A stretch of 48,159 bases of DNA from Listeria fleischmannii subsp. fleischmannii LU2006-1 (lineage in GTDB: Bacteria > Bacillota > Bacilli > Lactobacillales > Listeriaceae): positions 1 to 48,159 of the forward strand of contig NZ_ALWW01000018.1 of NCBI RefSeq assembly GCF_000344175.1. The letters run 5' to 3'. The notes under the pieces are model-generated. The model was not told the origin of the DNA. It did not search any database and worked only from the letters and a program-made list of their open reading frames with translations. This document shows positions 20,534-28,276 of this stretch, piece by piece (position 1 is the first letter of the stretch; each line of letters opens with the position of its first letter). The translations under genes were made by a program, and so were the position numbers.

Positions 20534-20818
20534 TTAAACTTCAAAAAGTTGAATTTCTTTACTGTCAGCACTAAGTGTAACAATCGCTTTACGGCGTTTG
20601 TTTGTGTAGCCAACGTAACGACCCATGCGTTTCTTTTTACCTTTGTAGTTCATAACGTTCACTTTTACAACGTCAACTTCAAAAATTTCTTCAATCGCAT
20701 GTTTAATTTGAGATTTTGTCGCGCGAGTGTCTACTTCAAAAGTATATTTCTTGTCATCAAGAATACTTGTAGATTCCTCTGTTACGACTGGGCGCTTAAT
20801 GATATCGCGTGCATCCAT
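20534..20818 (-). CDS. rplW: 50S ribosomal protein L23
   Basis: A 94-residue tunnel-exit protein, the docking site for trigger factor and [20 protein letters not shown] and [20 protein letters not shown] are typical. Its ATG shares one base with the rplD stop codon (TAATG), so translation is coupled. Confidence 0.98.
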   Translation of the reverse strand: MDARDIIKRPVVTEESTSILDDKKYTFEVDTRATKSQIKHAIEEIFEVDVVKVNVMNYKGKKKRMGRYVGYTNKRRKAIVTLSADSKEIQLFEV

Positions 20819-21441
20819 TACGCAAGCACCTCCTCTATCTTTTGAACAGCTGCTTTAGTTACGATTAATTTATCGTGACTAGCAACTTCTAGTACTGAGA
20901 TACTTTCAGCTGGAATAACTGTAATGCCTTGAATATTACGTGCAGATAATTCTACATTATCACTTTCAGAAGCAACTACAATCAGAGCTTTAGAATCTAC
21001 AGAGATATTTTTGAGGAAAGCCGCAAAATCTTTTGTTTTAGGCGCATCAAACGCTAAGTTTTCAAGCACAACGATGTTCTCGTCTTGTACTTTAGAAGAT
21101 AGGATTGATTTAATCGCTAAACGGCGAACTTTCTTCGGTAATTTATATGCATATGAACGAGGTGTTGGGCCGAATACGACACCACCTCCACGCCATTGCG
21201 GGGAACGAATCGAACCTTGACGGGCACGACCTGTACCTTTTTGACGCCATGGTTTACGTCCACCACCACGTACTTCAGAACGATTTTTTACTTTATGAGT
21301 TCCTTGACGCAAGGAAGCTCGTTGGCTCAAAATCACATCAACAACCACTTTTTCGTTCGGTTCAATACCGAAGATAGCATCATTTAATGTAATTTCGCCT
21401 GCTTTAGAACCATCTTGTTTAAGTAAGCTTAGTTTTGGCAT
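20818..21441 (-). CDS. rplD: 50S ribosomal protein L4
   Basis: A 207-residue L4 with the extended loop that lines the tunnel ([20 protein letters not shown]). In other bacteria L4 is the autogenous repressor of the S10 operon by binding its leader. The long S10 leader here would be the candidate target. It is 25 bases after rplC. Confidence 0.98.
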   Translation of the reverse strand: MPKLSLLKQDGSKAGEITLNDAIFGIEPNEKVVVDVILSQRASLRQGTHKVKNRSEVRGGGRKPWRQKGTGRARQGSIRSPQWRGGGVVFGPTPRSYAYKLPKKVRRLAIKSILSSKVQDENIVVLENLAFDAPKTKDFAAFLKNISVDSKALIVVASESDNVELSARNIQGITVIPAESISVLEVASHDKLIVTKAAVQKIEEVLA

Positions 21442-21466
21442 TCGTTAGTCCTCCTTTCCAAATAAA

Positions 21467-22096
21467 TTATTTTGCTTTAATAGCAGTTTTAATTTGAACT
21501 AATGATTTTTTCGCACCAGGAACGTTACCTTTAATTAAAAGTAAGTTCTTTTCTGCGTCTACTTTAACGATTTCCAAGTTTTGGATTGTGATTTGATTTC
21601 CACCCATACGACCTGGAAGTAGTTTATTTTTGAAAACACGGTTAGGTGCTACAGGACCCATTGAACCAGGGCGACGATGGTAACGAGAACCGTGAGCCAT
21701 TGGCCCGCGTGATTGTCCGTGGCGTTTAATTACACCTTGGAACCCTTTACCTTTCGATACGCCTGTCGCGTCGATGATGTCACCTTCTGCGAATACGTCT
21801 ACTTTTACTTCAGAACCAATCTCATACTCGTCTAAGTTAACATCGCGGAATTCGCGAATGAAGCGCTTAGGAGTAGTATTGGCTTTTGCTACATGACCTT
21901 TTTCGGGTTTGTTTGATAAAACTTCACGCTTGTCTTCGAAGCCGATTTGAACTGCTTCGTAGCCGTCAGTTTCAACAGTTTTCTTTTGAAGTACAACATT
22001 GTTAGCCGCTTCAATTACTGTTACTGGAATTAATTCTCCATTTTCAGTGAAAACTTGAGTCATCCCTACTTTTCTACCTAAGATTCCTTTGGTCAT
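21467..22096 (-). CDS. rplC: 50S ribosomal protein L3
   Basis: A 209-residue L3 that reaches the peptidyl transferase centre. [20 protein letters not shown] and the loop [19 protein letters not shown] are signatures. It is 59 bases after rpsJ; a short GGGCAA/TTGCCC hairpin lies in that gap. Confidence 0.98.
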   Translation of the reverse strand: MTKGILGRKVGMTQVFTENGELIPVTVIEAANNVVLQKKTVETDGYEAVQIGFEDKREVLSNKPEKGHVAKANTTPKRFIREFRDVNLDEYEIGSEVKVDVFAEGDIIDATGVSKGKGFQGVIKRHGQSRGPMAHGSRYHRRPGSMGPVAPNRVFKNKLLPGRMGGNQITIQNLEIVKVDAEKNLLLIKGNVPGAKKSLVQIKTAIKAK

Positions 22097-22155
22097 GAGT
22101 CACACCTCCTGTTAATAGTTAATTTTTTTGTCGGGCAATCTTGCCCAAGTGTTTA

Positions 22156-22640
<485 letters not shown>

Positions 22641-22648
22641 CTTTATCT

Positions 22649-22677
22649 ATTATACACGGGTTCCCCCTTGATATCAA
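22649..22677 (-). promoter_or_regulatory. S10-spc-alpha main promoter
   Basis: On the minus strand -35 TTGATA (22672-22677), a 17-base spacer and a perfect -10 TATAAT (22649-22654). It drives the cluster starting with rpsJ. Confidence 0.85.
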
Positions 22678-22845
22678 CCGCTTTTCGAAAAAAGTTTGAC
22701 TTTATTTTCATAGCGAAACAGGCGTTCGTTATATGGGCCATTAAAATGGGAGGGTGCACAAAAGAACAAGCAGGTAAAAGCGCCGCAGCAGGTATAATTT
22801 AAATATCGTTTAATTTTAATATTATATAGAAGAAACTGGAGGGAT

Positions 22846-22944
22846 TTGTACTCCGGGTGTGGATACAAGGACAGATTTTTTTGGCATCGTTTACGCTATA
22901 CAAAGCAAAATAGAGCTATTCAAACGGGCAAGGAGGATGATTAA
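22846..22944 (+). CDS. Candidate small ORF, 32 residues, unknown
   Basis: A TTG start directly after GGAGGGA opens a 32-residue frame rich in basic and aromatic residues (YSGCGYKDRFFWHRLRYTKQ). It ends two bases before an intrinsic terminator that has a T run in this direction. A TATAAT lies about 47 bases upstream, without a clear -35. The short spacing to the TTG and the biased composition make translation uncertain; a small RNA with the same boundaries is equally possible. Confidence 0.25.
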   Translation: MYSGCGYKDRFFWHRLRYTKQNRAIQTGKEDD

Positions 22945-22946
22945 AA

Positions 22947-22973
22947 AAAGAGCCAAAACGGCTCTTTTTGCGG
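22947..22973. terminator. Bidirectional intrinsic terminator
   Basis: AAAGAGCC and GGCTCTTT around a short loop, with T runs on both strands. It ends the secreted-protein gene on the minus strand and any transcript from 22800 on the plus strand. Confidence 0.85.
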
Positions 22974-22992
22974 AGTTTGGGTGATTATTTTT

Positions 22993-23667
22993 TTATAAAC
23001 CTAGAGGATCCATGATGCTATACGTTGTTTTCGCATCATTGTCTGAACCGAATAGGACATTCCAGTTGATTAAGTTTGTGTTTTGCACATTTTGACCCAT
23101 AAAGCGGTAGCGGCTTGCTGTATCTTTCGCACGAGGAATGTGCATGCCTGTTTCATTAATGACTTTCCCAAGATCAATATTCACATCCACTAGAATACGT
23201 GATTCTACTATGTAAGAAAAGCGCGGATTTTTGAAGATTAATGTGTTATCTTCTACATAAAAATCTTGTTGCATATAGTTGTATTTCTTCATAGTAATCC
23301 CTGTTGCTTTCTGTCTAAACTTGGCTGTAACAGCTTTTTTAAAAGAATCTGTTTTACTAATTTGTTCAAACTCTTGCGGTAGTTTTAGCGTGTAGTAGGT
23401 TTGGTCAGCCAGTCCCCCACCAAAACCATATTGCGCATAATAATTAAGTGATAAAACGCCAATTGCGTTATTTTTCGCATCATATTTAATACCAGATGTC
23501 GCTGCCGTCCCGTTGATTTTTAGAACCCCGCGTTCATATACTGAAATACCACGTGATTCGACTTTCTCTACTGCTTCTGCTTGTGTTCCAGCAGGTAACG
23601 CCATAACCATCATACCCGCAACAAGTACAGGCGTTATCATCATTTTTGCTAATTTCTTTTTATTCAT
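22993..23667 (-). CDS. Secreted protein of unknown function
   Basis: About 224 residues. A Sec signal peptide (MNKKKLAKMMITPVLVAGMM, likely cut after AGTQA) is followed by a soluble, beta-rich segment with many Y, N and K and no recognised motif: GGGLADQTYYTLKLP, then NPRFSYIVESRILVDVN, ending IMDPLGL. No lipobox or wall anchor is seen, so release to the medium or the wall space is expected. The start at 23667 is the ATG after GAAGGAG; the four-codon longer frame begins within that ribosome binding site. It has its own promoter (23715-23743) and terminator. I do not recognise the family. Confidence 0.75.
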   Translation of the reverse strand: MNKKKLAKMMITPVLVAGMMVMALPAGTQAEAVEKVESRGISVYERGVLKINGTAATSGIKYDAKNNAIGVLSLNYYAQYGFGGGLADQTYYTLKLPQEFEQISKTDSFKKAVTAKFRQKATGITMKKYNYMQQDFYVEDNTLIFKNPRFSYIVESRILVDVNIDLGKVINETGMHIPRAKDTASRYRFMGQNVQNTNLINWNVLFGSDNDAKTTYSIMDPLGL

Positions 23668-23714
23668 CTTTTTTAACACTCCTTCTTTTTTTGCCCCTCA
23701 TCCTCCGCAAAAAC

Positions 23715-23743
23715 ATTATACTTTAAACCTATAACCATGGCAA
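23715..23743 (-). promoter_or_regulatory. Promoter of the secreted-protein gene
   Basis: On the minus strand -35 TTGCCA (23738-23743), 17 bases, -10 TATAAT (23715-23720). Strong sigma-A match. Confidence 0.8.
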
Positions 23744-23918
23744 TAGACCCTATTTTTCTGATTATTATGCGGAATTTTGTGAAATCGTACACATAAAATT
23801 CATAAAGCTACTGCTTTTAGAGTTCTAAACTGTAGCTTTACATACTCAATTTTAGAAACGTATACGTGTTACCTAGCGATATTGCACAATAAAATACCGC
23901 ATTGCGTGCAATACAAAC

Positions 23919-23962
23919 TAAAAAAAAATCTAAAAAACCTTCAAAAAGAAAGATTTTTAGAT
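23919..23962 (-). terminator. Terminator of the fmnB-dmkA-fmnA operon
   Basis: The minus strand reads AAAATCTAAAAATC, a loop, then TTTTTTAGATTTTTTTTT. An A/T-rich stem with a long T run lies right after the fmnA stop. Confidence 0.7.
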
Positions 23963-23963
23963 T

Positions 23964-24761
23964 TTATGCGCGCAATATGACAAGTAGTGCAGTTAGTAAA
24001 ACAAGAACTAATAAGGCCACAACATCTATCCAGTGAAAATGTAGTATTTTAAAGCGCGTTCTTCCCTCATCACCGCGATATCCACGCGCTTCCATAGCAT
24101 CCGCGAGCTCCTCCGCCCGGTTAAACGAACTTACAAAAAGGGGAATAAAAATCGGAACGACTACCTTCATCTGCTCAAATAAATTTCCTTCTCCAAATTC
24201 GACACCTCTTGCGCGCTGAGCTTTCATAATTTTATCCGTTTCTTCCATTAATGTTGGAATAAAACGCAAAGCGACAGATAGCATAAGCGCAATATCCTGA
24301 ACAGGCATTTTAAGATACTTAAATGGTTGTAAAAGATATGCTATCGCATCGGTTAAATCCATAGGGGTAGTGGTAAGCGTGATAGCTGTAGATAAGATGA
24401 TGATAAGCGTGAAGCGGATAAACACATAGATTCCATTAATAATACCAAAAGACGAAATCGTAATCGGACCAAAATCTAAGTAAATTACACCACCGCTCGT
24501 AAATAGCATTTGCATCATGACAGTGAACAAAATAAGCCAAATGAGCGGTTTTACACCTTTGATAAAAACTTTAATTTTGATTCCCGTCATCATAATGACC
24601 ATTAGCGTAAATAAAATCATTAGGGCATACGTTGCTATATTATTGGCTAAAAATAGGATACCAATAAAATAAAAACCTGCCACAAGTTTTGTTCGCGCAT
24701 CTAGCGCGTGGATGAGTGACTGCCCTGGAACAAAACGGCCAAATATCAGTTTATCGATCAT
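23964..24761 (-). CDS. fmnA: EcfT-like membrane subunit FmnA of the EET locus
   Basis: A 265-residue paralogue of the EcfT at 5318-6115, with the same length, the same opening (DKLIFGRFVPGQSLIHALD) and both Ala-Arg-Gly coupling motifs (KAQRARGVEF and AMEARGYRG). From its place beside dmkA and fmnB it matches FmnA of the Listeria EET locus. There it is held to work with the ECF ATPases to supply FAD outside the membrane for FmnB, rather than to import vitamins. No ATPase gene lies nearby, so it must borrow EcfA1/EcfA2. It is 21 bases after dmkA; a terminator follows. Confidence 0.88.
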   Translation of the reverse strand: MIDKLIFGRFVPGQSLIHALDARTKLVAGFYFIGILFLANNIATYALMILFTLMVIMMTGIKIKVFIKGVKPLIWLILFTVMMQMLFTSGGVIYLDFGPITISSFGIINGIYVFIRFTLIIILSTAITLTTTPMDLTDAIAYLLQPFKYLKMPVQDIALMLSVALRFIPTLMEETDKIMKAQRARGVEFGEGNLFEQMKVVVPIFIPLFVSSFNRAEELADAMEARGYRGDEGRTRFKILHFHWIDVVALLVLVLLTALLVILRA

Positions 24762-24782
24762 TTATCTTCACTCCCCTTCTAA

Positions 24783-25742
24783 TCACACAAAATAATTTAT
24801 CAAAACACTAACAGCCATTAAAACGGTGAGCGTCGCGTTTATCATGACAAAATTTTTAATACCGATTACAAACGTTTTCGCCTTTACCTGTTCTTTGTTG
24901 AATTTTTTCAAATTGTTGTATACTGGTACAATGACAATAAGAGAAAGAAGCATAACTGGGTGTAAGTAACCTAAAGCTACGGCTACCACTACAGCTAAAA
25001 ATGAAGCGTAATAAAGCACGTTGAACAAGAGGACACCCATTTTTCTTCCAATATAATAAGGAAGTGTATAGCGGTGGTTGCGAATATCTTCATCGAGATC
25101 GCATAAATTATTGGCGAGCATTATGTTCGCAATTGTGAACATACAAGGGATTGAAACGACTGCAATTTGAATGATTTCAAGCAAATTGACCCGAATATCA
25201 ACCCATTCCCCGCGAAGTAGCAAATTCGCAATTCCGGCATCATAGGCGTTCACGTAAACAGCGAGGAAAAAAATGCCAAACCCCATCGTAACTCCAGAAA
25301 AAATTTCGCCAAGTGGCATACGCGAGAGCGGCACTGGCCCGAAAGTGTACAAAATCCCAATACAAAAACAAACAAAACCAATTAAAAGAACGAGCAAATC
25401 CGTTCGAAACACAAGCCAAACCCCTAAGCCTGTTGCGATGAAAAACATCGCAAAAATCAAAATGATGACCGCGAGTTCCGGGATTTCCTTCTGCCCAATT
25501 ATATTACTTGTTTTTCGAAAATCATAGTCATGGTTATTCGTCGCCTTTCGGTAGTCCATGTAATTATTGATTGCCGTTGTAGTTAAATCAAAAATCAGCA
25601 TGGCTAGGAAAAAAATAATTGTATTTTCCAAGTTAAAAACATGATACTCATAAAGCACGTATAGCGTTCCAAGCATAAACGGATATACGCTCGCAATTTT
25701 CGTTCGAATCTCTACAAGTTCTAAAAACGTTCGAAAAGACAA
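24783..25742 (-). CDS. dmkA: UbiA-family prenyltransferase for demethylmenaquinone (DmkA)
   Basis: A 319-residue membrane protein with about eight segments. The first aspartate-rich motif, NNYMDYRKATNNHDYD, and the second, NNLCDLDEDIRNHRYT, bind the prenyl diphosphate through Mg2+, as in MenA (1,4-dihydroxy-2-naphthoate prenyltransferase). In the Listeria EET locus this paralogue of MenA makes the quinone dedicated to extracellular electron transfer. The start is a TTG immediately after the fmnB stop codon, with a G-rich ribosome binding site inside the fmnB end, so translation is coupled. Confidence 0.9.
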   Translation of the reverse strand: MSFRTFLELVEIRTKIASVYPFMLGTLYVLYEYHVFNLENTIIFFLAMLIFDLTTTAINNYMDYRKATNNHDYDFRKTSNIIGQKEIPELAVIILIFAMFFIATGLGVWLVFRTDLLVLLIGFVCFCIGILYTFGPVPLSRMPLGEIFSGVTMGFGIFFLAVYVNAYDAGIANLLLRGEWVDIRVNLLEIIQIAVVSIPCMFTIANIMLANNLCDLDEDIRNHRYTLPYYIGRKMGVLLFNVLYYASFLAVVVAVALGYLHPVMLLSLIVIVPVYNNLKKFNKEQVKAKTFVIGIKNFVMINATLTVLMAVSVLINYFV

Positions 25743-26816
25743 TTATTTCGCCCCCTTTTCATCTAACTCCGCCATTTTAAACGACTTATCTGTAAGTTTA
25801 AATTGATCTTTCAAGCCGTCCGTGACGTAAACTTTTTTATCTTTAGTGACAAAAATAGCTTCCACATCCGAGAATGTATCCACATAGTCCATGCCACCTT
25901 TTACACCCTTAATGAAAACAGCCGTTGAGAGTCCGTCCCCATCAATCGATTTTTTCGAGACAATACTAACGCCAGCAAGTTCATTGTTAAATGGATAGCC
26001 TGTAAACGGACTTAAAATGTGATGGTATTTTACTCCGTCAAGTTCTAAATAACGTTCATAAATGCCCGATGTCACAACTGACACATCCGAGCCAGGCAAC
26101 TTCCCAATTGATTTCCCGCGAGCTTCAAACGGATTTTGAATGCCAATCGTCCAATCGCCACCTTTAGGATTATCCCCACGCACAAAAATATTTCCGCCTA
26201 AATCTATAATAGCAGAAGTAACACCTTGCTTTTTCATCACCTTATTGACCTCATCAGCAATATATCCTTTTGCAATACCGCCAAGATCAAGCGCCATTCC
26301 TTTTTCAGGTAAATAAATCGTTTGATTCGCCTCATTCATTTCTACTTTTTTATAGTCAATGAGCGGTAATACCTGCTTAATTTCAGCTTCTGTTGGTTTT
26401 TTTGCATCCGGAAAACCAATATGCCATAAATCTGTCAGCGGCCCTACAGTAATATCAAAATCCCCAAAAGAGGCCTTGCTATATTGAATACCTTCCTTAA
26501 CAAGATAAAACATATCGGGTGTGACCTCAACAGGTTTTATCCCAGCATTTTGATTCACCTTATCAATTTCCGACTTCCCCGCGTCACTAGTCGTAATTTC
26601 AGCAGCCAGCGTCTTTATGCGATCAAAACTTTTATCGATGGCCTGTTCTTTGCCTTTATCGTAAACTTTTAGCGTGACCACTGTCCCCATTAAAAATTCA
26701 GTTTTTGAATAGGGTTGGTCGAGCAATTCCACTTGCCCCTCTTTATTCGAGCATGCACTTAATAATAAAATAAAAATAAGTCCTATAAAAAAACGTTTTT
26801 TTTCATGTGCGAACAC
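25743..26816 (-). CDS. fmnB: FAD:protein FMN transferase, ApbE-type lipoprotein FmnB
   Basis: About 355 residues. A lipoprotein signal (FFIGLIFILLLSAC, lipid-bearing Cys after the lipobox) is followed by an ApbE domain with DLGGIAKGYIADEV, IIDLGGNIFVRG and the metal-site region DGLSTAVFIKG. It attaches FMN from FAD to threonines of extracytosolic proteins; PplA next door is the expected target. As written, the frame starts from a GTG at 26816. The natural start is more likely the ATG at 26806, nine bases after GAAAGG, which runs out of frame because its A run (26796-26803) has eight A; nine would give MKKKRFFIG in frame. Followed at once by dmkA. Confidence 0.9.
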   Translation of the reverse strand: MFAHEKKRFFIGLIFILLLSACSNKEGQVELLDQPYSKTEFLMGTVVTLKVYDKGKEQAIDKSFDRIKTLAAEITTSDAGKSEIDKVNQNAGIKPVEVTPDMFYLVKEGIQYSKASFGDFDITVGPLTDLWHIGFPDAKKPTEAEIKQVLPLIDYKKVEMNEANQTIYLPEKGMALDLGGIAKGYIADEVNKVMKKQGVTSAIIDLGGNIFVRGDNPKGGDWTIGIQNPFEARGKSIGKLPGSDVSVVTSGIYERYLELDGVKYHHILSPFTGYPFNNELAGVSIVSKKSIDGDGLSTAVFIKGVKGGMDYVDTFSDVEAIFVTKDKKVYVTDGLKDQFKLTDKSFKMAELDEKGAK

Positions 26817-26878
26817 CTTTCAAAACTTTCTATCGCCTTTAACTATAGCGCAAAATCAATTCTAGCGCTATACTAAAA

Positions 26879-26914
26879 CACCCTTAAAGTTTGCATAAAC
26901 TTTAAGGGTGTCAC
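26879..26914 (-). terminator. Terminator after pplA
   Basis: ACACCCTTAAAGTTT and AAACTTTAAGGGTG form a 14-bp stem with a short loop, followed on the minus strand by TTTTAG. It separates pplA from fmnB, probably allowing partial read-through. Confidence 0.85.
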
Positions 26915-26940
26915 AGTCATTTAACATCGTTTACTAAAAT

Positions 26941-27840
26941 TTATTCTTCATCAACTTTGTTATAAACTTTAATTGTATCAGTGTCGCCATTTTGAGCGGC
27001 ATTTTCAAGTTGTGCAGCGTAAATTCTGAATTGGTTAGAAGAATTTGTAGCACCAGAAACAGTATCTACTTCAGCAGGACTTTGTTTGTCAACTAAAGAT
27101 TTATTTAATGCTGGAATATATTCTTTTGGACCAGTACCGGATTTTTCTTTCATATTCTTTTCATAGTCAGCATCGTCTGTTTTCTTTTGACCATCTTTAT
27201 TTACATAGTTATAGTCAGAAGTTGCGATTTTACCATCTTTAACTTCCATCGCGAAAACAACGCGGTATCCGTGTGCATAATTTTGTTCTTCAAGATTATA
27301 TTTACCGTCTTTCATATCAGCACCATTGTTGATAGAAATAGTAGTAGTATCCGCGCGTTGTGCAGCTTGGATTAATTGGTTAGCGTAATTAATGAATGTT
27401 TCAGAAGAATGAGTTGCTCCTGTTACAATATCAACGCCAGATGCAGATTGAGATTTAACTAATGCATCGCTTAATTGTTTTAAATATTCTTGCGGGCCAG
27501 TACCCACTTTGTCTTTCATTGCTTTTTCATAGTCAGCGTCTTCAGATTTCAAATCGCCATCTTTATTTTTGTAGTCATAGCTAGCTTTTGTAATTTTGCC
27601 ATCTTTAACTTCGATTGATGCAAAAGCTTTCCAACCTTTATCATCAAAATTCTTTTCTTCTAGTTTGTAAGTTCCATCAGTCATTGTACCGTCAGTTTTA
27701 GCTTCGGTTTTTTTCGTTTCAGACTGCTTAGGCTCCTCACTAGATTTTTTGTCAGAACTATTATCGTTCCCACAAGCCACCAATAACATACTGGACGCTA
27801 CAACAGCTGTAATGCCCATAGCCACTTTTTTCAATTCCAT
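26941..27840 (-). CDS. pplA: Flavin-bearing lipoprotein PplA (EET electron carrier)
   Basis: A 299-residue lipoprotein. The signal ends at SSMLLVAC, so lipidation is at Cys23. A K/E/S-rich linker (about 24-50) leads to two FMN-binding repeats of about 120 residues. Each contains the pattern DGTYKLEE or DGKYNLEE at its start and an FMN-attachment site near its end: DIVTGATHSS and DTVSGATNSS. The threonine in GAT is the expected FMNylation site by FmnB. It transfers electrons from the membrane to external iron or flavin. In Listeria the signal-peptide remnant also acts as the pPplA peptide pheromone; the same hydrophobic core is present here. It has its own promoter and terminator. Confidence 0.94.
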   Translation of the reverse strand: MELKKVAMGITAVVASSMLLVACGNDNSSDKKSSEEPKQSETKKTEAKTDGTMTDGTYKLEEKNFDDKGWKAFASIEVKDGKITKASYDYKNKDGDLKSEDADYEKAMKDKVGTGPQEYLKQLSDALVKSQSASGVDIVTGATHSSETFINYANQLIQAAQRADTTTISINNGADMKDGKYNLEEQNYAHGYRVVFAMEVKDGKIATSDYNYVNKDGQKKTDDADYEKNMKEKSGTGPKEYIPALNKSLVDKQSPAEVDTVSGATNSSNQFRIYAAQLENAAQNGDTDTIKVYNKVDEE

Positions 27841-27876
27841 AATTTGCTCCCACCTTTTGGTTTAATTAAAATGTTT

Positions 27877-27923
27877 GTGATATCACGAGCAATATAAAAT
27901 ACACTGCGAAAGCGATATCACGA
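27877..27923. repeat. Pair of GATATCACGA direct repeats (candidate operator)
   Basis: TGATATCACGA (27878-27888) and CGATATCACGA (27913-27923) are 35 bases apart, and the first is part of a perfect ten-base palindrome. They lie between the pplA -10 element and the pplA start codon. The binding protein is unknown. Confidence 0.45.
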
Positions 27924-27933
27924 TTACATACAA

Positions 27934-27962
27934 ATAATAACATCTGGTACGCTATTTGTCTA
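27934..27962 (-). promoter_or_regulatory. pplA promoter
   Basis: On the minus strand -35 TAGACA (27957-27962), 17 bases, -10 TATTAT (27934-27939). Confidence 0.7.
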
Positions 27963-28168
27963 GACTAAGTAAAATTACTTAATTCCATAAATTTTCAAAA
28001 AATGACATTAGTCTTATATTTTAATTCAAATTTGTTCATTCAATTGTCTAAAAAAAACAAAATAGACCTTTCGCCTACAAAAAACGAGGAATTTTTAACC
28101 ATAAAAAGTGGCTTTTTTATATGAAAGAACTATTTTTGGTTTTCATGCCAATATTCCTATATATAGTG

Positions 28169-28198
28169 TAGACAATCCCCCCCTTTTTCTGGTACACT
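28169..28198 (+). promoter_or_regulatory. ndh2 promoter
   Basis: -35 TAGACA (28169-28174), 18 bases with a C7 run, -10 TACACT (28193-28198). It has the same -35 hexamer as the divergent pplA promoter. Confidence 0.6.
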
Positions 28199-28276
28199 AT
28201 GTTAGGTTATTACTATATTTGGTTATTGAACTAATACTATTTTTGTGAAAAAATAAACAAGGAGTTGAGAAAGCAT

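Larger units (their letters stand above)
22678..22992. other. Intergenic region upstream of the S10 promoter
   Basis: This region holds no confident gene. It has a plus-strand TATAAT (22794-22799), a GGAGGG at 22838-22843, a candidate 32-codon ORF (22846-22944) and a shared terminator (22947-22973). The minus-strand open frames here have no ribosome binding site. Confidence 0.5.
23668..23963. other. Intergenic region between fmnA and the secreted-protein gene
   Basis: No gene. It contains the minus-strand promoter at 23715-23743, a hairpin AAAGCTAC/GTAGCTTT (23802-23838) whose function is unclear, and the fmnA terminator (23919-23962). Confidence 0.6.
27841..28276. promoter_or_regulatory. 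Divergent control region between pplA and ndh2
   Basis: A 435-base A/T-rich region with no gene. It carries the pplA promoter (27934-27962), the ndh2 promoter (28169-28198) and, within the first transcribed bases of pplA, a perfect palindrome GTGATATCAC (27877-27886) with a near copy CGATATCACGA (27913-27923). The middle (27965-28140) is plain A/T-rich sequence in which I see no further element. Confidence 0.7.

Noticed and set aside
27877-27886. A PrfA box in the EET control region
   Set aside because: The palindrome GTGATATCAC does not match the TTAACA-N2-TGTTAA form of a PrfA box.
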